Below, piece after piece: positions 57,021-64,000 of a DNA stretch of 64,000 bases. Origin of the DNA: Paraphoma chrysanthemicola. Its lineage: Eukaryota; Ascomycota; Dothideomycetes; Pleosporales; Phaeosphaeriaceae. Position numbers and translations under genes: made by a program. The stretch is taken from NCBI GenBank assembly GCA_020744225.1, contig JAGMWG010000029.1, forward strand, positions 124,001-188,000, given 5' to 3'. Below the pieces are notes generated by a model. It searched no databases. It was not told where the DNA came from and saw only the letters and a list, made by a program, of their open reading frames with translations. How positions within the stretch are numbered: position 1 is the stretch's first letter; each line of letters opens with the position of its first letter.

Positions 57021-57432
57021 GTAGCGGGACACTCTATGTCGCAGGACGCTACAGACACTCCTTAACATAACAAACTTAATAATAAATTATAACAATAGAT
57101 ATTCTTAGAATAGTAATCTTAAGCTATAAGGTCTTTTCTCTTTAAAGGTTTTTTAGATATAGGTTCTACTTACTCTATAATATAATAATTTACTTTAAGT
57201 ATTACATAACTAATATTAGTTACTACGTAGTAAGATACACTATATAATAAGATACTATAGATACTCTCTAATATAATAAACTTAATAATAAGTTATAAGA
57301 ATAGATATTCTTAGAATAGTAGTCTTATACTATATAGTCTATTCTCTCTTTATAATTTTTAAGAAATAGGTTTAGCTTACTATATAATATAATAATTTAC
57401 TATAAGTGTTATATAACTATCTTACTTAAGCT
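57021..57432. repeat. 206-bp tandem direct repeat at the RIP boundary
   Basis: Unit 1 starts gtagcgggacact at 57021 and unit 2 starts gtagtaagataca at 57227. The units align along their length (for example taataataa, gatattcttagaatagta, tataatataataattta). Most differences are C or G in unit 1 against T or A in unit 2. A partial third start (tagtagtaagtata) lies near 57432. It may be part of a terminal repeat. Confidence 0.75.
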
Positions 57433-59455
57433 AGTAGTAAGTATATTAAAAGCTTATAAATCTTATTAAAAGTTTATTAACGTATAGCTTATTATATTAT
57501 TACTTTATTCTAAGTACTATACTTATACTTAAGAGGTTATTATACTTCTATACTAATTCTAAGTCTATTTACTAGAAGTACTAAAGAAGAAGAACTTATA
57601 TACTAAGCTTAAAGTAGCTTAGCTATAACGTAGTTTATAAGTAAGCACTACGTATAAGTAAGTACTATATCTTACTACCTTTATACACTTCTTTAAGTAT
57701 ATAACTTAACTATAATAGATAGTAGTATATTAATAGTTATATAATAGATTAAGTAGTATTTATAGAGTCTTTTTTACACGTATAAGTATTATATCTAGTT
57801 TCTTTATACTTACTATAGCGTATAAGAGTCTAGTAGCTAAGACTTAATTACTCTTTATCTTAATACTCTTTATAAGTAATCTATTAATTAGCTTTATATT
57901 AAGTAAGTATATTCTTACTAGCTCTCTTTATTAAAACTCTCTACTTCTATACGTACTTTTTCTTATACTACTTTTACTTTAATACTACTTTATTAGTCTT
58001 TTTAAAACTAGTAATTCTCTTATATATTAGCTTAGCTAATAGAATTATTACTTTAGTACTTATAAGGCCTGCACCTTATAGAGCTCTTCGTATTCCTATT
58101 ACGTGCGTACTAGTACTATATAAGCTAAGAGATTACTAGAGAACTCTCTAGTAATTCGTCTATTCTTATATAGAGATAATACATTTATATTTATCTACCT
58201 TAACGCTACTAGTATACTAATTAGCTTACTTATCTTATATTTAAATCACTCTAACTCTACTAGTTATACTAGAGCGTTTTACAATACTATAAGTGCCTAA
58301 TCTCTACTAATAGACTTATACACTCTTAGTAGAGATACCTCTAAGTCTTACGCTGTTAAACCTAGGAATAACATTCTAATAAGAGAAACTCTATATCTCT
58401 CTAGTAACTAGGCGCTTACTCTAAGTACTAATAGTTTAGAAGAAGAGAAGAACTCTTCTATTAAGCTAGAAGGCTCTAAAAGAGATTAAAATAACTTATA
58501 TAAGTCTAATACAGACTATTAGATCTAAGAACTAGAGCTCTAGAAGAAATAGTAGCACTAATATAATAAATTAAAGCGCTTAAAGAATTGTTAACTCTAA
58601 TATAAGGCTAGCGACTACAGCACTATTCTAATAGACATAGCTAGGTTAGCTATTACTACTATACCTGTAGTAAGGCTAACTACTATACTTCTATAACCTA
58701 ATCTACTAAAGAAGTATAAGAAGTAAGATTGCGCTTAGTTTAACTACTAGAAGCGTAACTACGAGTGTTACTTTAACTAGACTCTCTAGTTATTTACTAT
58801 AGACTAACAAAAGATTAATTTTAGAGAATAATATATCTCTAAACTCCTAAAGTTGCTATAGAGCGCCTAAGTACGTAATAGAGTTACGCCTATAGTGTAT
58901 GTAATAAGATTTAGTCTTATAGAAGCTACTAAGCTACTTATTCTAACGAGCTAGCTAACTTAGAAGAAGTTTAAAGAAGTTATACTTAATACTCTAGGCT
59001 TAAAGATAAAGTACTACTTTATTACCTACTTAGCCTTAAACTATAAACGCTAGAAGTAGAATAAGTCTCTTATAGAGCTTCTTAATACTATATACTTCTT
59101 ATAGAAGAAGCTATAGAAGAAGGTATTTAAAAGATATAAGGTTCTTTAATATACCTTTGCTCTACGTTAGAAGATCTAGAATAATCTCTTCTAAGTAAAA
59201 GATAAGAATAAAATTACTCTTATATAAGTTAAGAACCTTACTAATTATTTGTAGCGCTAATTACACTATAATACACCTCTAAAACCTAAGAATATAAAGA
59301 AGAGAATTAGCTATCTACATCTAACTATAGCTAGTAACCTAAGAAACTCTAAAACTTCTAAAAAGTAGAGAAAAAGTTGTATAAGATATTCTAGTTCTAA
59401 ATAGACTAATTTAACTCTAAAGAGTAAATTAGTACTTAATTCTACTTGTATTACG

Positions 59456-59497
59456 TATTACTAATATAGAAAAGTAGAGTATAAAGTGAATATATGC
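59456..59497 (+). pseudogene. gag CCHC zinc knuckle remnant
   Basis: The frame has CX2CX4HX4C spacing if three TAT codons stand for mutated Cys, Cys and His; only the last Cys (TGC, 59495) survives. TGT-to-TAT and CAT-to-TAT are the changes RIP makes on either strand. Confidence 0.6.
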
Positions 59498-60726
59498 ACT
59501 AATAAGAAGAAGATAGACTTTCTAGCTAAGAAGAACTAGACAGGAAAAGAGAAGAAGTTAAAGAGCTAAGCACTCTCCTCTTTACTTATATTACCTAACT
59601 AGAGCGTAGCTTATAAGACTTAATAAGAGAGACTATTAGATAAGCTAACTCTAAAAGTATACTAATAGTAATAATAAGAATTAGAACTTCTAATTATAAA
59701 GAAGCTCTAATTAACTTAGGTTTAGAACTAAATCTACTTTCTAGCTTCTTTGCAAAGAAACTAGGTTTAAAGATTAACTCTCTTCTCTTATTAAGAGTAG
59801 AGGCTATAAATAAGATAAATATACCTTTAGATAGTACTACTATAGTAGAAGTTACTATTACTAATTTATAAGAGAAGGTAAAACACTAACTAGTGCCTTT
59901 TGTAGTATACGCACTACAAAAGTTCTCTATTTATCTAGACTTACTATAGATAGATGTATATAACCTAAAGTTAAACTTTATAGCTTAAAGAGTGCTCTAC
60001 TAGAGTAAAAAGGTAAAGAATTAAGTCTTAGTAGCTAAAGTAAGTCTAGAGAAGGTAGAAGACTTTAATAAGAGTATATAAGATCTAACTTTATACGTTT
60101 TTACGTGCCTAGTATTAAGTATAGATAGAGGTAGCCTAAACTAAGCTAATAGAGGCTAACTACTCTCTTAATATTAAGAGTTTGCTAATATTTACTTAGA
60201 TAAGAACGCTTAAGAACTTACTAAACACTTATAGTACAATCTAGCTATTAATTTAGTACTAGAGAGAGAACTACTCTACTAGTCTATATACAACCTCTCT
60301 TCTAGTAAGCTAGATATTCTTTAGAAGTACTTAAAGAAATACTTAGAAAGAGAGTAGATTTATTATTTAAGGTTACTAGTAAGAGCTTTAATTCTCTTTG
60401 TAAAGAAGAAGAATAGCTCTCTATACCTCTGCGTAGACTACTAGAGCTTAAATAAGGTAACTATTAAGAATTAATATTCTTTACTCTTAATTGCAGAATT
60501 CTTAGAGCGCTTAGTAGTAGCTAGGTATTACTCTAAGTTAGATATATAGAATATATATTATAGAATCTAAATTAGAGAGAGTAATAAGTAGAAGACTGCC
60601 TTCTGCACTAAATATAGTTATTTTAAGTATATAGTAATGTCTTTTAGTCTTATAAATACTTCTACGTAATTCTAGGCCTATATTAACTAAGTATTAGTAG
60701 GTTTAGTTAACGTAATATATATTATC

Positions 60727-60738
60727 TATTTAGATAAT
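60727..60738 (+). pseudogene. reverse transcriptase catalytic box, YLDN
   Basis: In the frame around VIYIIYLDNILIFS the expected second catalytic Asp is AAT (Asn), a G-to-A change. The flanking hydrophobic residues ILIFS are intact, so the assignment is secure. Confidence 0.8.
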
Positions 60739-62184
60739 ATCTTAATCTTTTCTAAGATAGAAAAGAAGTATATAGCTTATATTAAAAAGGTACTATTAAG
60801 ATTACGTAAGGTAAAGCTGTATGTAAAGCTTTTAAAGTGTAAATAGTACACTTAGTATACTAAGTACCTAGACTATATTATTACGTCTAAAAGTATCTAT
60901 ATAGATAAGAATTAAATTAAGATAATTATAGAATAGCTAATACTGTATACTATATATAATATTCGCGTATTTATAAGCTTTATAAACTACTATAAGTAGT
61001 TTATACGTAACTTTTTAAAGTTAGTGCTACCTCTAACTAAGTTAATCTAAAAGAAGCTAGATTAAGCTAAGAGTAAACGTACTTAAAGGCGTAAAGAATT
61101 AGTTATAATTAGTTTAGATAAAGAAGTAGAGGCTTCTTTTAGAGCTCTTAAGTAAGCTTTTATAAATGTCTCTATACTAGTATATTAGAAACTAAATAAG
61201 AAGATAAGAGTAGAAGTAGATATATCTAAAGAAGCTATTTATAGTATCTTAAGCTAACTTATACTCTAAGAAGACTTAGATTAACCTAATTTAGAGACGT
61301 AGAGGCTAATTAACTTCTATTTACGTAAGTTAATCTAAGCTAAGTATAATTATAATACTTATAACTAAGAGCTACTAGCTATAGTTAAAAGCTTAGAGTA
61401 TTAGCAACACTACCTTAAAAGTACGCAGTTTAAAATCTTAATAGACTATATAAATCTTAAATAGTTTATAGAGACTAAAACTTTAAACTACTAGTAGGTT
61501 AGAGTCTACCTAACGCTAATCTAGTATAATTTCTCTCTAGAGTACTACCTTAGAGCTATAAACTCTGTAGATAGTCTCTTATAATACTCTAATTATATAG
61601 TAGAGGCTTAGCGCTCTATATAGAAGTATAATTAGACCTTTATAGTACTTATATAAAGTCTACTATATAATAGAGGCTTATAAGAAGTAGTATTAGTAAA
61701 TATTATTATAACTTATTTAAAAAGTAAGTCTAAGAATAAATCTAATCTATAAGAGGTAATATAAGCTTACTATAATAAGAAATAAGCTCTACTATTCTTA
61801 CCTGCAGCTCTAGAAGAAAAAGTTAACTTAGAGACTAAGTCTAAGAACTCTTCTTTCTAGAAAGATAAGGTTAAGAATAGAGTACCTCTAACTAGGTTAA
61901 TTTAACTTAAATTAAGACGTTATACTCTTATTAATCTTAAAACTCTTAAGAAGAAATAGAGAGCTCTTAAAGAAGCCTATTATAACTCTATAGTAGGTTA
62001 CTTTAGCTTTTATAAGATACTTAAGAAAGTAAGATATTAGTATAGGTAGAAAGAGATAGTTAAAGAGGTTAATACGTAGTACTAAGCCTACTTACACTAT
62101 AAAAGAGCTACTAGTACATAATATTACTTCTATAAACCTCTTATCTCTCTACTACTACTAGATAGAGTCTAAGAGAAGGTAATG

Positions 62185-62296
62185 TTTAATTTTATTATAG
62201 ACCTACCTTACTATAGCTAATTAGAATTAAATTATAATACTATAATAGTAGTTGTTAATAGACTAACTAAGATAGTGCACTATATTCTAGCGCGAA
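62185..62296 (+). pseudogene. integrase core remnant
   Basis: NFIIDLPYYS followed by TIIVVVNRLTKIVHYI in one frame matches the Ty3/gypsy integrase core strand region; the Asp before RLTK is now Asn (AAT), again G to A. Confidence 0.75.
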
Positions 62297-63086
62297 TAGA
62301 CTAGAATAGTAAGAATCTAGCCTACGTCTAGATACGTAAAGTTATCTAACTTTATAGAGTTCTAAAGTATATTATCTTAGATTAAGGTTCTTTAATAAAT
62401 ACAAAGTATTAGAAAACGTTTAACTACTATCTAAACGCTTATAGAGTTCTAACTTTTACTTACTACTCTAAGACTAATAGCTAAACTAAAAGATAGAACT
62501 AAACGCTAAAATAATACTTAAGAATCTACTATTTACTAGAATAGAATAACTAAGTGTAATAGCTACTAATAGCAGAGTTTGCCTATAATAACAGCGTCTA
62601 TACTACTATAAAGATATCTCTCTTCTAAGCTAATACTAGCTTAGACCTAAGAAGAGTAGATTAGTCTAATTTAGGCCTAGATAAAGAAGAATTACTCTTA
62701 GAATATAAGATAGTAGTAAAGGTAATTAATCTATAGTAGATCTATAAGTAGAATATTAAATTAGTAAATACGTATTAGAAATAATACACTAATAGAAAGA
62801 GAATACCTATTCTCTTTAAGATAAAGAATAAGATACTACTATCTAATAAAAATATTAAATTATTAAGACTTAAAAAGAAACTAGATTAGAAATATATTAA
62901 ACTAAGAATTATAGAAGAATAAGTTAGCTTATTAGCCTTTAAAGTTAATATTCTAGGCCTCTAGAATGTTTATTCTGTCTTTTACGCCTTCTTATTAGAA
63001 CTTTATAAAGATAAGACTCTAATTTCTTATCTAAATACTCTAATAGTAGATATTCTATAAAGTTTTAGTAATAATATATATAAGGT

Positions 63087-63240
63087 AGAAAAGATTGTTA
63101 AAAGAAGATAGAATACCTCTAGAAGCTAAGAATACCTTATTAAGTAGAGAGGTTACTCTAAGAAGAAGAATTCTTAGAAACTTAGGAGCTTTATTTCTAA
63201 GAATACTCTATAGAAGTTCTAGAAGAATTATAAGATTCTC
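63087..63240 (+). pseudogene. chromodomain remnant
   Basis: KIVKRR, then EYLIK-stop-RGY (63130-63156) and a SKNTL segment follow the order of a chromodomain (YLVKW-type strand, then aromatic cage). The Trp codon is now TAG. Position after the integrase is as in chromoviruses of the MAGGY/Pyret kind. Confidence 0.7.
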
Positions 63241-63699
63241 TCTAAATATAAGCTATAGCTAACTATACTACTAAAGCGTTAAGAATAATCTTCTAAAAAG
63301 AAAAGAGATAAGTTAAGAGAGACGTAAGTAAAGTAGAAGTAGATGTAATAATTAGAGTTAATTCGACTTAATTTAGTCTAATACTACCTTCTTTAATTTT
63401 TTCTATAAAGTTTATAGAGAAGTTTAATAGTTAAGCGCTAATTAGTCTATATAAAGAACTTATAAAATTTCTAAAGAATTAGGAATATTATTCTAAGAGA
63501 GATACAGAGAAAATTTAGTAAAGTTAAGTTAGTTTTTACTAGCTAATAAGAGAATACGTCTCTAGAGTATATAACTCTATGTATACTTACCTTAAATTAG
63601 TCTATTTTAAGTTATATTAAGTCTATAAAAACTAAACTATATTTCTTAAATTCTACCTACTCTAATTTAACCTAGTTTAGACTATTTTAGTCTAGATAA

Positions 63700-63920
63700 C
63701 ATTAATCTATTACTTAATAAAGAAGCTTAAGTTCCTAAACCTTATAACGCGTCTTATTAATCTCTCTAGCTAACTTAGTACTCTTTTTATTCTAGGTCTT
63801 ACTAGCCTTATCTATAGTAGAATAAGTAGAGATAACATAGTTACGCTAAGCGTTCTTAGTCTTCTTCTTAGCAGCTCTAGCTATAGTTAGAAGCGTTACA
63901 GCCTTAATATTATTATACTT
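63700..63920 (-). pseudogene. degraded minus-strand reading frame, unknown
   Basis: One minus-strand frame reads ARAAKKKTKNA, RNYVISTYSTIDKASKT and NKKSTKLAREINKTRYKV, broken by TAG codons as expected from mutated CAG/TGG. It runs opposite to the chromovirus, so it is probably part of another repeat. Not identified. Confidence 0.3.
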
Positions 63921-64000
63921 ATACTATTAGAGTTAATAGAGTTAAATTAGACTAAATTAGCTTATATTAGAGTTATATACCTTATATTTATATCTACTAG

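Larger units (their letters stand above)
58400..63260 (+). mobile_element. RIP-degraded Ty3/gypsy chromovirus internal region
   Basis: Translated fragments follow the order gag, protease, reverse transcriptase, RNase H, integrase, chromodomain on the plus strand, which defines a Ty3/gypsy chromovirus. Landmarks: CCHC zinc knuckle frame at 59456-59497; protease active-site region 59704-59766; RT catalytic box 60727-60738; RNase H strand 61210-61257; integrase segments 62185-62218 and 62230-62296; C-terminal integrase/GPY-like part about 62880-63010; chromodomain 63087-63240. Stops occur throughout and catalytic residues are changed, so the copy is dead. Terminal repeats could not be delimited by eye; limits are approximate. 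Confidence 0.85.
57021..64000. other. AT-rich RIP-mutated block (continues past window)
   Basis: Starting near 57020 the sequence switches within tens of bases to extreme AT-richness dominated by TA steps, with CpA/TpG very scarce while some CpG remain. This is the signature of repeat-induced point mutation, which converts CpA to TpA on both strands. No open frame of about 60 codons exists on either strand for 7 kb; stops are mostly TAA and TAG where Gln, Trp or Arg codons would be expected. Confidence 0.92.

Noticed and set aside
1..64000. tRNA, rRNA or CRISPR features
   Set aside because: Scanned for TpsiC-like GTTCRAN2C and B-box patterns with matching stems and for regular spaced repeats; nothing folded or repeated convincingly.

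Overview
The window is nuclear DNA of a filamentous ascomycete, most likely a dothideomycete of the Pleosporales type; I cannot place it to genus. The evidence is short introns (45-88 nt) with GTRAGT-like donors and CTRAY branch points, a Zn2Cys6 regulator, four HET-domain genes, fungal orthologues (Rim15, Ams1, Sec9, Ogg1, NDP-glucose 4,6-dehydratase), and a 7 kb AT-rich block of repeat-induced point mutation (RIP). Thirty-one introns were placed by hand. Every spliced model has a total coding length divisible by three and no internal stop.

Layout: 0.2-5.6 kb holds the DNA repair glycosylase OGG1, a short-chain dehydrogenase, a HET protein and a small conserved-looking protein. 5.9-11.8 kb is one nine-exon minus-strand gene for a 1,787-residue GHKL-ATPase protein of the sacsin/NO VEIN type. 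12.7-22.1 kb is a compact four-gene neighbourhood: 5-oxoprolinase/hydantoinase, Zn2Cys6 regulator, alpha/beta hydrolase of proline-iminopeptidase type, and an anion:cation symporter-type MFS permease. It has two divergent promoters and one 9-bp tail-to-tail junction, and looks like an uptake-and-hydrolysis module for a nitrogen-containing compound. 23.0-28.7 kb has an APH-like kinase, a polytopic membrane protein and a second HET gene.

30.2-47.8 kb is conserved housekeeping: an HVA1/TUDOR-type small protein, the 1,958-residue Rim15-type kinase (PAS, zinc finger, split kinase, degenerate receiver), vacuolar-type alpha-mannosidase Ams1, a small basic protein gene broken by one in-frame TGA, the t-SNARE Sec9 and a nucleotide-sugar 4,6-dehydratase. 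48.8-54.0 kb has two convergent HET genes, one with a long membrane-spanning C-terminal half. 54.8-56.5 kb encodes an unrecognised protein combining a Cys-rich cluster, a SAP-like helix pair and an HExxH motif.

From about 57.02 kb to the end the DNA abruptly becomes AT-rich, with no substantial open frame on either strand. Within it the remains of one plus-strand Ty3/gypsy chromovirus can be followed in order (gag zinc knuckle, protease, reverse transcriptase, RNase H, integrase, chromodomain), its key residues altered by C-to-T and G-to-A changes. A 206-bp tandem repeat sits on the boundary, with its outer copy visibly less mutated than its inner copy. No tRNA, rRNA, CRISPR array or secondary-metabolite backbone gene was seen.
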